A stretch of DNA of 64,000 nt from Purshia tridentata (taxonomy: Eukaryota > Streptophyta > Magnoliopsida > Rosales > Rosaceae), in contig QANT01003046.1 of assembly GCA_003254885.1 (NCBI GenBank), forward strand, positions 1 to 64,000, given 5' to 3'. The translations under genes were made by a program, and so were the position numbers. Shown here piece after piece: positions 1-12,875 of the stretch (position 1 is its first letter; every line of letters begins with the position of its first letter). The notes below the pieces were generated by a model. That model was not told where the DNA came from. It saw nothing but the letters and a program-made list of their open reading frames with translations, and made no database searches.

Positions 1-615
1 GAAAAAAAGAAAAAGAAAATAGAAAAGTAACCACACCGGCCGAAGTCTCTCTCTTTCTCCATTCCTCCCTTTTTCTCATCTCTCTTCGCATCTCCTTTGG
101 ATAGAAATGGAGGTTGGCAAGGTCCTTGACCTTCCTTTCCATTCAAAAGGGAGTATAAGGAGAGAGATGCAAAGGAAAGAGAAAGAGAGGGGTTACAATG
201 GGGTAAAAAATATAAATAAAATTAAAATAAAATAAAAACCCTTTGCATTGCCCCTTACCTCCACTGTCGCTTGCCACTGACGCCTTCAAACTCAGAGTAC
301 GTCGATCAATCTACAAACCCATGGCTTACTTTGTCTCGTCTTCAAAACCCAAGCGACATTGCTACCATTCAACGCCGAGGAGCCATCTAACGCATTGATG
401 ATTTTTGTCACTATAAGGTGGGAAAGATGGAGAAAAAAGAGAGAGAAAAGGGAATGGAGAGCTAGCTATCTGCAGAGGAGGGATGGAAAGAAGAAGAAAG
501 AGGAAGTAGGTTACATTGATATGCAAGTTTTTGATTTTTTGGGTTTGTTAAAAACCCTCATAGTATTAGGAGTTTGGTTACTTGTACTTGTGGTTAATGT
601 TAGTCTTGTACACTA
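1..615. other. Intergenic, no supported gene
   Basis: Purine- and pyrimidine-rich DNA. The CT-rich stretch near 45-115 and the GA-rich stretch near 140-195 are partly complementary, forming an imperfect inverted repeat. A reading frame of 85 codons at 359-616 begins with a non-ATG codon, is low-complexity and runs into the MITE, so I do not call it a gene. Confidence 0.6.
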
Positions 616-921
616 GGCCTCGTTTGATGTCTAGAATTGGATTGGAAAGGATAAATGATAAAATCATGTGTATTTAAGGAAAAAGATAGAGTGTACTTTG
701 TAACTTGAAGGAAGAAGATGGAAAGAAAATGACTTAGCTACAAGGAAAATGTTATCCTTGCTAATCTCCACCATTTTGAGGGAATTAGAATGGTTAAGTT
801 TTCTTTATACTTTATCCATCTTATTCACATCTTCTTTTTTCAAGTTAGAAATTATTTCTTCAAATAAACATGAATTTGCCATTTATCATTTTCAATCTAA
901 TCCTAGCAATCAAACGAGGCC
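616..921. mobile_element. MITE with about 53-base terminal inverted repeats
   Basis: The ends are GGCCTCGTTTGAT and its exact reverse complement, ATCAAACGAGGCC. The inverted similarity continues inward for about 53 bases with roughly ten mismatches. The trinucleotide CTA stands just outside each end (613-615 and 922-924), fitting a 3-base target duplication as made by PIF/Harbinger-type transposases. The roughly 306-base body has no coding capacity, so it is a non-autonomous element. The superfamily is inferred only from target-site length. Confidence 0.8.
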
Positions 922-924
922 CTA

Positions 925-2243
925 GTAATCCTAACTGTATTAGGTTTACACATATAAGGCTGTATATATATATAATCCTTCCATATAATGTATCAGGGGC
1001 ACGGTTTTAACTAACTAAGTGAGTTTTTCTCTTTCTTTATCAAACCCTAACCCTTTTTCTACCTGAGCCCTCACTTGATCTTTTCCTCGTTCTTCCATGG
1101 TGTTATCTACGGCTTCTTCCTCCTCTACTCTATAGCCTTTCTACAACTTTTTTGCTATTTTAATTTTTATTATTTAAAATGTGATTCTTTTTTGTTGTTG
1201 TTAATTTTAATTTTAAATCACTTTTAATTTAATTTAGTTTAATTTTAATATTATTAAATTTATATTACATGGCATGGGGTTAGGCGACTTGTGTGCATTT
1301 AGCATCCACATCTTAACGGAAAAATGTACGAAATACCTAATGGAGGCACCTAAAAGCCAAGACCCTGAAGTTGATAGAGCTTAAAGCCAATTTTTCAAAA
1401 TGAGATACTAACTTGCAATAAACCCTAAACTTGAGGTACTATATTGCAGTTTACTCATTTATAACGCTTTGTAGTGTTTGGGTCGTGTACATCATGTCGG
1501 TTTGATTGGCCTTTATGTTACCTGGCCTTTGTTTGTATCTCTGCCTTTTGGGCTTGTGGAAGCAAAATTATCACATATCCTAATCATTTCACGCGTATCA
1601 CATTAGTGGGAAAGTGGAGCTACAATGAAGTAAAATGGACTTACCATGCATATATGCATCCATGATCATGGGAATGAAGTCATGAGACTAGTGAGGTGGA
1701 ACTTGATGACCAATGCACAAGTGCCTACATGGTTAAGGCAATTAACGCACACATGTCATGACCGTGAATCACCATCCACCTTCGATCGTTCTCATGGTCA
1801 TATATAGATGATGGTGAGTCCATAACTTCATGGTGAGCAAATCATCAACGATCATATATGGGCCTTGGAGCTCAATTAAGTTCAGAATATCTACAATTCA
1901 AGATACCAAATCACTCCCTGTAAAATTTAAGAGACTCGCTTGAACAGAAACTAACTTGAGCTAGCTAGGATCGATCTCAAAGTGTTAATTAATTTCTGCA
2001 ATTCAAGTACACTGTAGCTCTTAACTAGTTCATTAAAAAAGAGATATTACTTCTAGAAAATAATAATGCAGTAACTCGATCAGTCTAAAATTCGATCAAA
2101 ATCTTTATATTAGACAAAAATATTTCAAATAAAATGTAACAAATTAATTAATTACCAAATCCCAAAAAGAAAAAGCCTAGCTTGCATATATTCATATGTT
2201 CATATGTTCATATGATCATCAGATCGATCATGTGCATAATTAA
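925..2243. other. Intergenic, AT-rich, possible old repeat
   Basis: No gene is supported. The stretch around 1290-1460, read on the minus strand, has the look of a dispersed plant repeat end, but no terminal repeat or target duplication could be found. The rest is AT-rich with no recognisable features. Confidence 0.4.
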
Positions 2244-2392
2244 CTAAAGTGCAAGCATGGAAAGGGTATGAAAGCTTTGTTCATCCAATTCCAAGGCTTG
2301 TGATGATGAGTAGTACCGTCGTCTTCTTACATGGGTCGTGTTCATCACAGTCCGTTGTAGCAGACTAAGAAGTCGTCCCAGTCTACTCATCA

Positions 2393-2424
<32 letters not shown>

Positions 2425-2690
2425 TTGTTGTAGCCTATAACAACAGCAGCAGGCTCAGGCTGATCAGCAGGAGCATCAAAAGCTGCGATCTGCTCCAACT
2501 GGAAGAAGAAAAGCCTGGATGCATGGAAGAGATCGGTGTAGGCTCGACGTTGAAGAAGCCTGTAGCTGAAACAGAGTTTGAGCACAAAAGGCCAGATCAA
2601 GCCACTGATCACTGCACCACTTAGGCTGCTGTGAGAGCTGGATATGACTACTAATTTCAGTGTTCCTACAGCTGCCATGTGCAACACCAT
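2244..2690 (-). CDS. Unrecognised 148-residue intronless protein
   Basis: This single-exon frame starts at a true ATG (2690) and ends in TAG or an equivalent stop at 2244. I do not recognise the family. Residues about 20-50 are hydrophobic and could form a membrane-associated segment. Residues about 88-99 are a Ser-Asn dipeptide run encoded by a trinucleotide (GTT/GCT on the plus strand) repeat at about 2395-2432, and a basic Arg run lies near residue 121. A good TATA box lies 75 bases upstream, which supports a real transcription unit. Nothing adjacent hints at function. It could be a lineage-specific gene or a chance ORF. Confidence 0.5.
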
Positions 2691-2764
2691 GGAACTTAAT
2701 AATTAAGCTAGCTGGGTTATGGAATAAATGTTGGGTATTATTGGTTCTGTGACTTCTGTCTCGG

Positions 2765-2777
2765 TTTATATATATAA
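2765..2777 (-). promoter_or_regulatory. TATA box of the 2244-2690 frame
   Basis: On the minus strand this reads TTATATATATAAA, 75 bases upstream of the ATG, which is a typical plant core promoter distance allowing for a short 5' UTR. Confidence 0.5.
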
Positions 2778-5042
2778 GCTTACATGTTCTGGCATGGTAT
2801 AAAATTCATACATATATATATTTATATATATGGAGAGGTATATCTCATTTCACTATTATGACTTGTGAGAACCATTTAAAACATTTAAATGTGATTGAGG
2901 ATAATTCTATATGACTTATTATTGGAGGTAAACATCCAACAACAAACCCAAGCTGTACTGTACATGATGTTAGAAAGATGGGTTACGTGGTCCGAATAAT
3001 TACATCAACCACTATCTTTGTTTTGTATTGCCGACATCCCATTCAATTCTATAACCCCACAAAAACAAAATTGTTTAGAATGAATGAGATATCGTGGCAT
3101 TTATAAATTTTATTTGTTCTTTATTAATCGTCTAAATTGAGGAATTAAACTTAATTTCTTGAATTCATTATATAATAATGAATAGTCAATCGAGAATAAA
3201 AACTCATCCTACATACTCAGGTTCAGACTTTTCCTCTCCTTTATAATATATATATATATATAAAGAATTCATTATGCAATGGAAAATTTTATGTTATTAA
3301 CTTATTATTTTGATCGAAAACCCAAAAAACAAAAATAGAGCATATATAGAATTGATGACTTATCAGTTATCTCAATGGAGGCATTATGGGCACTTTAGTA
3401 TTAATGCATCCACAACCGCAAATATTTTTCCGTCATTGATCATTGTCGTCTGTTGTGTGGGTCCATATTGGTTTGGGACAAGGAAATTTCCAAGAAATTT
3501 CTTATGGTGGTTATAGATATTTTCATCTTATTAACTGCATTATTTGATAGCTAAATTTAGAAATATTTTTTGCTGTTTTTATTAGGCCATGTCAAGATAA
3601 CTATTCTATTAAATATATTGGTATTATTGGAAACATGTCTCTCTTTTTTTTGGTTACAAAGGGAAACATGTCTATTCTATTAACTATTCTTTAATGATGT
3701 TGTGTTGTGGTCACATTTACATGAAGGGGGTATATTTGGTTTGGACTGAGCTTCCCCATTACTAAGCTCTGCAATTTTCTTATTGCAATATTAATTTAAT
3801 GTATTTTTATGTTGAAATCGAGTTATTGGGGTTTGGAAGTAGTCTCCCAACCCATTAGACAATGCACTTAAGCATGATAAGTGGATATGTAGTCATGGAC
3901 CCACTATTCTCCATGCTTGCACATTGGCAAAACATAATATGTCAATGGAGGAAATTATGAGAAAAACATGCCCTATTGTCTTGATTGAACCATGGATTTT
4001 TAATTCTTGGCAAAGCTTTGCCAATTTTCACCCTCACATCATGATTGGAGAAGTTAACAAATTGAGAATGCATACCTTTTTATTTAGTTGGAATTATACT
4101 TACTAAAATTGAGATGAATAAGATGGTCTTTTAACAAATATAATATTACCTTGATGTAGCAAATAAATAATAATGTGTATAAAATAAATTCGCCATATCA
4201 TATTAGGACACAAAAATATTGTGCCATAATAAGGCATAAAATCTTTTCCCATCACCATATGCCATCCTGCTACATAACGAAATTGTTAGTTGTATAACAT
4301 TGTCGTTTTTCATTTTATTTGTCGGTGTATTGAGCAGAAAATTACAAAAATTGAATTTATTGCTACTTTTTATTTAAAAAAGGCCTGCCAGCCCTTACTT
4401 TTCATATAGAAAGTTCAAATATTATATAATTTTTTATTGATTATATTAGAGTGAAATGAACCGTGGACTTATTTTAATGTTAACCTATTATTTCACTCAT
4501 TTTCATCAATTGAGTTAAACCCAAAATGTCTTCAAATTTTGAAATCCCTACTTATGTATTCGGCTCCTCTGCCTTCAAGACTATGCTGTTAGGTGCATTT
4601 CATAAACTCTAGTCTCTTCAAGCAATCTAATTAAAGGCACTTAACAACACGGTCTTCAAAAATAAATAAGCCGGACTTTATGCGTTCAATGGTAAAATAA
4701 AAAATTTGAATCCCAGATGTGTCCTGAGAAAATCTCTGGGTCCATATAGAGCCCCATTACTCTAGCAAAGACTAAATTCCGTCCAATGGCTGGACCTATT
4801 TGAACAGCCCAACCCGGCCCATAACATAAACGGGTCGCAAAGTTTGGGTACAAGGCAAGTAACAGAAGGAAAACGAAAACGTCGCCGTGTAAACACTGTA
4901 CAGTGAACAATCTCCAGTCCTCCCCGCCTTGGCAAAAACCCCTAAAACCCCAAAATTTAAGTGCCACGGCAGGGTCTGTAGGCTCACAGAGGAAGAGAGA
5001 GAGCGAGAGAGAAAGTGAGTGAGTGAATGAGTGAGTAGAAAG
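2778..5042. other. Intergenic, AT-rich
   Basis: No gene is supported. It holds a short TA microsatellite near 3247-3262 and a tiny flanked insertion at 3641-3661. The last 200 bases, rich in GA, are the likely promoter and 5' UTR of the J-protein gene. Confidence 0.5.
3641..3661 (-). mobile_element. Ultra-short retroposon-like insertion
   Basis: Twenty-one bases of a T tract followed by GGTTACAAAG interrupt a perfect 12-base direct repeat, GGAAACATGTCT, at 3629-3640 and 3662-3673. A homopolymer tail plus target duplication is the mark of target-primed reverse transcription. The tail reads as poly(A) on the minus strand. Confidence 0.5.
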
Positions 5043-8000
5043 ATGAAGGAAGAAGACGAAGGACCGCCGAATAGAGAACTTTACGCACTGCTTCACTTAT
5101 CACCTGACGCCTCCGATGAAGAAATCAGAAAAGCTTATAGGCAATGGGCCCAAGTCTATCACCCTGATAAATACCTAGAAATCCATGTATATCTTTCACC
5201 CACACCTTGATTTTCATTCTTTTGTTTTGTAACTTTGTAAGATTTTTTTTTTCTTTTGTTTTTCAGAAAAATAAAATAAAAGTCTTACTCTTTCCCTTAT
5301 TGGGTTGATACCCAAATGTTCCTTTTTGGCATTGATTTTGGTTTTTGAAGTTTGAATTGCTACATAGGCTTAGGTGGTGTCAAAGGTGATTGGAGGGTGT
5401 TTTGAGCAGTCATAAACTGTGTTATTAGATTGTAAATTTGATGGGCCTTGTGCTTTTGAAGACATTGATGTTTATTGTTTAAGGTTGAAACCTATTGGAA
5501 AATTTGGACTGTCTTTGTTATACTATCTTAATGCAAGAAAAATATTTCTAAATTGGTTTTCAAACTTTGAACTTCATGCAACTGTCTTTGGATTGGAAAC
5601 AAAATGTTATGAGTTGTTAATATCTCATGAAAGGCAGCAATTTATGAGTTCTATCATTCAATACTTGTTTTCCAGATGAAAGATATTGCCACAGAAAATT
5701 TTCAACGGATATGCCAAGCATATGAGATATTGTCGGATGAGAATAAAAGGAAGATATATGACATATATGGTATGGAAGGGTTGAATTCTGGTTTGGAACT
5801 TGGTTCAAAACTGAATAGAGCAGAAGAGATAAAGGTAGAGCTTGAGAGGTTGCGGAAAATGAAGGAACAAGAGAAGGTCTCAGCACATTTCCGACCTTCT
5901 GGTACAATAGTGGCCAATATGTCATTGCCACATTTTTTGCATGGTGATGGCATCATGAGAGGGTACAGCCAGTTTGTTTATCAATTATTATTATTGTATT
6001 TTTTTCCTTCATGTAATTGATCATCTTGAATAAAATTTTTGTTTTTTTGCCAATAATCATTTTACAACTGGGGAGAATATTTTAAATGTGAATTTACAAA
6101 GAAGTTTGTGCCATCTTAGAATACAACATATACGGCAACAATATTGCTCAATTTGAGTGTCCACTGTTTATTTCTTGTGCAAATGTTATACACACTTACA
6201 CACACAAGTGATGTTTTAAGTTCCTTTTCTAATTAATTATTTCACACCTTCCATCATTATGTCTGTGCATTCTTATAATTGGAGCTAGTTGCATTTCATA
6301 TGTCTCGACCTTTTTCTGTAGGCTTGCAGTTTCATTTCTCATCTTATTAAGATATATCTTGACCTAGAATCCTGTCGAATTTGCATTGGTCCTTGATATC
6401 TCTAAGGCATGACATTCAATATGGTTGTACGCTTTAATTACGTTTTCTATATCATATTAGTGCCTACTGTTTTATCCGGGCACTGATTTGTTTATTGCAC
6501 AAATGTCAGAATGGCTATGACAAGTTCAGTTCAGTCTCAGATATCAAAGCGCAATAGCCTTTCAATTGGTGGAAATTTGGCAGTTAACGGGCATGCTGGT
6601 GGTGGAGCTGCTACTGTTGTTTTTGGGCATCAGATTTCTTCAGCATCTTCCATAGAATTCATAGGTTCAGCTGGTTTACGGGCACTCATTGGGGTGCAGA
6701 CATCTCGGTGAGCTTATTTTCTGTGAGTTGGTTTGACTTTTCAACACTTTGCTGGTTGCTTTTTACATCTTCGTTATCTCTTTGTCTAGCCACTTATCAC
6801 AACATTTAACTGCAACAATGGGCCTTGCAATGTCTTTGAGAGATGGTTCACTGAATCTTTCGAATACCTGGACACGACAACTGTCTGAAACTGCAAGTGG
6901 AAATGTGCGTGTCTTTCTTGTTCCAATTGGCTCGTTTTATTTATATTTTTTAGCTTTCTTTGTATTTTGTAACATCAGCAAGAACATAAGAACTTGAGAA
7001 ATGGTGGCATGTGCTTGAAGACATGAATGTGCCAGATGCATCACAATCACTATGTTTGTAATGCAAATTCTATCGGTTATATGGGACATGCTAGATCTTG
7101 TATAATGAGACATGTTTTGTGGAGGAAAAAGATAGAAAGAAAAGCAAACGAGTGGGCAAAATCTTAGCAGGATTAAAAGTATAAATTGGTCTAGTTGAAT
7201 GTAACATATTGAAAACAAAAAATACAGTACACATATGAGTTAGTGCATTTGTATGCCCTTTTTTGTGATTGCTAATATATTTATTTTTTCTTTATCCCCT
7301 AAGGTGGGGGGTTTCACCTTCTCCTTAACAGATACAGCTTGCTGTAGGCACTGAGTCATCTATTGCAGTAGGATGGCAAAAGAAAGAAGAGAAAATGTCT
7401 GCTGCTGGAGAGCTGAAGGTACATCTATATTTGAGACATGTGATAGTTTTAAATGAGAATAGACATGCTATTATGTCAAGACTCCTTATCCATTTTAGAT
7501 CTGTATACAGTTTAGAATTATAACTATGCACCCATGCATGCCCCGTTTAATATTTTAATTCAACATTCTATCGGTTGTTATAAATTCAGTTGCTCTATGC
7601 ACTTGAAATATGTGTTTTACATTGTGTCATTCATGCATAAGATTCTAAGTCGTGCATAATTTACTGCCATTTATGAAATCAATCTTAAATTGTACATAAT
7701 TGACTTTCTCTTCATTCATGTTCAACTTCAACAGCTTGCCACAAATTCTTTTGGGGCCTCAGCTCATTATGTTCACCGCTTTTCAAAAAAGTCTCATGGC
7801 CGTATTGCAGGCAAAATTGGAAGGTATGCTCTAAGTATCTCAATGGATACTAAATAAATTTTGTAGGGGTGATAATATGTCATCAGTAAGTGCTATTTGT
7901 GTTGATCACTACCACTTGTCTTTCGCTAAAAAATTTCATTCTACTGTTAAAAATTCTTACCAGTAATGTCTACAATTTAAATTTTCTATTATACATACTT

Positions 8001-11000
8001 ATGTTCTTCTCATAATTTTATCACACTATAGAGGAATCTTGTTCTGGTTGTTTAGGGACTTATATGATGCCTCCTCTAGTGCTCAACTATTAATTTATGC
8101 TACAGGTGGCCAAAATAAAAAAAACTGTGATTGGTAATTTGATATATAAGTACTAATTAGGAAGTATAAGTGCTTATACTTACTTATATATATATATATA
8201 TATATTTGTTTTTGCAATTCTCTTCTGACTTTAGACATTATTGATGCAGCCATGCCCTTGAGATTGAAGTTGGTGGTGGGAGAAAGTTATCCAATTTCAG
8301 CACTGTTCGCATGTTGTATACAATAGGAATTCAGGTGATTCAGACAGAAGCTTAGGCTGCATTTATTTCTTGGAAAATATTTCCAGATAAAACTTTTCTT
8401 TCATTGGAAAAAAATTCAGCAAAAGTTTTGCTTTTCTTAATATTTCAACTTGTTTGGAACTTACTTGAATTTTTTCTTGGAATGGTTTGAAAAAGGAAGT
8501 AACAAAGACAGCCAATTGAATTTTCTTTTCTGCCTAATTCTCAATGCCCTTCTCTCTCCAATTCATGAGGCTTTTAAACTTGACTTTTTTATATGTTTGA
8601 GTGTGATTGTTATCTTATATACTTCCTTCTACGGCAGGGTATCTTTTGGAAATTTGAATTGAATCGTGGGGGCCAAAAGTTAATTATTCCTGTAAGCATT
8701 ATCTCATTATTTCACCCTTATGCATTTTCAGTGTTAGTTTGACTTTTATTTGGCATTTAATCAGAGGTTGTTTATGTTTGTGTGTCTTTTCATTTCTGCA
8801 CTTGGGCATTAGAAATTCTGCTTGTGGAGATGGCTGAGCAGCCATTTGGATTAAATTGTTGCGTAAAATTAAAGCATGAGTTTTTCTAGGTTGCAGATTG
8901 TCTTTTGAGTTGATGCTTTGTTAGAATAGCTCAGAATGTTGAGATTGAGTAACACAGGTGGTGGGTAAAGATTTGAATAAGGCAGACACAAGGCTAATAA
9001 TTTATGCAGGACTTTTCAATCACTTAGTAGAGAGCTACTTTACAGAGGAGATTTCATCATGCCCCCAAAGTTGTCCATACAATTTCCAACACCTTTTTAG
9101 AGACCAACTACGTGTGACTTGTGAGAATTACTAATTGGAGTATTAGAACTTTTCAGATCATGTGAATGACAATGATATGTATATCTATCATTTGTAGAGA
9201 CTAGCTTCTTGTCATGGATACATTGAAAATGTCTTCTTTTAATATTTTTCTGGAAAGAATATAAAAACAACTATATCTTGTTAGTATGACTTTGGTTTAA
9301 TCATCACAAATTTTGATTAACTGCTGGTGGGCTTTACATGCAGATTTTGCTTTCCAGGCATTTGAACCCCATGTTTGCAACTGGAGCATTCTTAATTCCA
9401 ACATCAGCATACTTCTTACTTAAGGTTATTACAGATATTCTCAGATTTTTGACCAGTCTGTTTTGAGTATGTTTATTACTAGGCTTTCAACTGCAAGGGT
9501 ATGCTCACTATTTGTTTTATATGTTTTCTTATCCTTTTATTTAATGCCTTTCAATTAATATATAGCAGTTTAAATTGTGCTTAGTTTGAAATATCAAATT
9601 GTATAGCAGGTAGAGGTTTCTTTCTTTCTATGTATTTGATAATTTATTAGAATTTGAATTATACTTTGATCCCTGAGCAGACATTAAATGATTGATTCTA
9701 ACTTTGGTCTTGTGCTTGCAACCTTGAAGTAGTCATGTAAATCTGATGTTGTTGAGCTACTGTTTGTTGGGCTTCTAACAGTTGTTGCCATCTGTAAATA
9801 TCTTGAAGAAAATTATAAAATGGCTTGTATATGGGTTGGAGTCTTAAAGATGTAATTTTTTTTTATCAATGTGTTCTGTTGACCCAGGAATTGTATGTTC
9901 TCTGGGTCCCAAAGTTGGTAGTCGATAACCAGGTGGTAGTAGAAGAGGAAAATGGATTGTACATCCATTAGGCGGCCAAGATTTTAGTTCTCTGGCAGTA
10001 TTTAACGATTATTTTATAGTTTTTCCATGGTCTATGTCTTTAATGTTAGAGGTTAGCCAACAGAAAGATTCGATTCTGACTTCATAGAGCCGGTGCTGCT
10101 GTTGCCTGTGCATAGGCCCCTCCATTAGCTTCTTACTTATATTAGTTTGTCTGCAGAGTTCCTAAGTAGAGCTTTACATTTTGTGTAGTGTGTGTAGTGT
10201 AAAAATCTTCGAATTTAGAAATGGAAGTTCCAATTTTATGTTTTACTAACTAACCATTTTGATTATTGATTCTATTCCCATTTTGTATGCTTGCAGAATT
10301 TTGTTTTCAAACCTTATTACCTTAAGAGGGAAAAGCAGAAGGCTTTAGAGAATAAGGAAAGAACTTCAGCACAGGTATGGTTATCCATATTTCTGACAGA
10401 GTTGTGTGTGCATGCTTTCTGGTTGCACTGTGATTGTTTATTTTTGGGACTTAATTGCTGCCTATGTCAGATTTCATAAAGTATTGTTTTCTTGTTTTAT
10501 TGTAAATATTACTAAATAATCATGATACTTTAGTGAGCAATTTCTTTACTACCATACGATTCTTGTTGAGTGCAAGAAATATTTTTGTGCAATAGCACTA
10601 AGTTTAGTGCTCTGTTTTGGTGTGTGGTGAGATGCTGAGAAGCTACTTGTTGCACCTGGTTTCAGTTGGGTGCTTTAAGTGTGTTCTATAATTCTTTTTT
10701 CTGAATTAAACAATGCTGTATGTACATGCTCTCTCCGGCCCCCCACCCCCCCAGGTTGGCCCTGTGAATATGTGAAGAATTTATCAACTTTGTTTTCTGC
10801 AGGTTCTAGAGGCAAGAGCAGCAGCAAACAAAGCGCAGCAGTTGCTACAGAATGTAGCGAATAGGAAACAAAAGAAGCAGCTAGACATAGGGGGCCTGGT
10901 AATAACAAAAGCATGGTATGGGAGTATCAAAGCTTTGGAGAAAAAAGATGAACCAGTGGAATCAAATGATTCACCTGTGATTGATGTCAAATTGCCTCTA

Positions 11001-11567
11001 AATTTCCTTGTTGATGAATCTGGGCAACTCAAGGTTCGTTCTTTTTTAGTGCCGTTTTAATGTTTTGAGTATTTTGAGACACTCCAAGCGCTTAGTTATT
11101 TTTATTCTAGGAATGCATTTCACAGAGGAATACTTTGTTGGGCCAACAATAATTTTGGCTGAAATAATGAAATAATGTAATTCTGAAAATGATTTTTAAA
11201 AACCCAAGTGATTGAACATGGGAACCTTGATTGTTTTGTGACTCTACTCTAACAATTGTTGGATGCAATCGTTTTTCTAAGAGTTCTGGTTGCTTAATTA
11301 ATCTGGCAGCTTCACGAAGGCATAAAGAAGTCTGGCATTATGGGCTTTTGTGATCCATGTCCCGGAGAGCCTAAACAGTTGTATGTGGAGTACACTTATG
11401 GTGGCGAGAGATATGAGGTACCACAGTGCCTCCTATGTATAAAACACTAGTATGTTGATGCATTCAGTATTGGGTGTTGTATGGCTGATCTGAATTTTTT
11501 TGTGTCCCAGGTGGTAGTTGGCGATTATGACGAGTTGCTAATACCTCAGGAAGGGCACAGAATTTGA
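5043..11567 (+). CDS. OWL1: J-domain protein, DNAJC11/OWL1 type (DUF3395)
   Basis: Thirteen exons: 5043-5186, 5676-5962, 6510-6707, 6790-6904, 7332-7418, 7735-7823, 8250-8334, 8638-8691, 9344-9424, 10297-10374, 10803-11033, 11310-11417 and 11511-11567. All introns are GT-AG and the frame holds throughout, giving 537 residues. The family is about 538 in Arabidopsis (At2g35720). The J domain is at residues about 11-75, split by intron 1, with the HPD motif at 40-42 that stimulates Hsp70 ATPase. The C-terminal third is the DUF3395 region, with [11 protein letters not shown] in exon 12. In animals DNAJC11 associates with the mitochondrial MICOS/MIB complexes. In Arabidopsis OWL1 acts in very-low-fluence light responses. 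The start is the first ATG of the exon that encodes the J domain. It is convergent with PRMT7. Confidence 0.92.
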
Positions 11568-12875
11568 TTTCCATTTCACCATGTTTAAATCTACATTTTG
11601 GTTACCTCTCACAGTTTTGCATGTCTTAGAAGCCCCTCAGGCGGATCTAGATTTTTGTCCCCCAAAATGAAAAGGTATCTATACACCTGCTACATTCATT
11701 TTTTATTAAAATGTTGTATTTAGTCAGAACTCTGAAAAAAACAAATTATGTTTCTGTGTATTACACATTTTGAATGGAAATAAAGCCTTTTCTTTTTTAA
11801 TCTAGAAAAAGGTGTTGTACCATTTCTTGTGATTTCCTTTTTGGCTTCTGGGTTTGCCCAGTTATGCTTAAGAGAATAGTTTTTTATTGGTGTCCATACC
11901 CAGTGTACCTAATTGATCACTCAGATGTTGAACTTGGAGTAAAACTTTTATACAACGGGTATATATATTTTATGTGTTTTTTTTCTCATCACGTGACCTA
12001 GCATGTAAGAGAGACAAATGGTGTATATCCGTGACAGATAAGTTTTTTTAAACTTTCTCCGATCCTCATAAGCCTTAAAATATATGTCCATTTTGGAGCT
12101 CAAGCGGCATTGGAGTGAGTAGAGAAGTGGCATATTCTAATTTTTAAAAATTATTTTGGAATTGCAAACGAAAAAACTCTATTATATATGTGCACACAAT
12201 TTGAGTTAAGAGTAGAAACAAGCATAATAAAGTATACACGGGTAATTCTCCCTGTATGAGAACCTTACCTCCGAGTGAGTCGGAGTGACTCAACTGAAGA
12301 TGAGCTCAATCTCTACTAAAACGAGCAACTGATAAAAAATGCTTGATTTACACTGGTTTTTCCCCCTTTTTAAATCTCTACTACAATACAAATATTTATA
12401 AAAGTTTGAAATATGCTTCAAATGAGAGAAGGATGATTCAAATTTATGATCTTGTGATTTGAATTTGGAACCTTGGATGTAAAGGCAAATACTTTAACCA
12501 CTTGAGTACAAGCCTCCACTTGTTTTCTCTCTTTTTTTCATTCGTCTTTATGAGCATTCTTATCTCCCTCACATCTCCATTTTTTTTTTTATACAGAAAA
12601 GAACATATCTTTCATAACTATATGCTCCAAATTTTATAATATTCTCTCACTTTGTTGATCATACTAACAACAGTAGTGAAATTAAAAACAGAATACCAAC
12701 TGATCCACCCATCAAATGGCGGAAACCCTTGAAAAAATAGGGATTACACCCTCTGTTGTAGACAATGGACTCTAACAAAACCCTTAAATATGACGGACCA
12801 TGTTGCCTTCAACTTGCTCATAATGATAGCTCAGGAGAAGAACCACAGAATGCAGTGCAGGTACCACTTGAGAGG
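11568..12875. other. Convergent intergenic region
   Basis: This holds the 3' UTRs of the J-protein and PRMT7 genes. The stretch at about 12440-12520 ends with a phrase about 'tttaaccacttgagtacaa' that is common in dispersed plant repeats, possibly a SINE or hAT remnant. I could not define its borders. Confidence 0.4.
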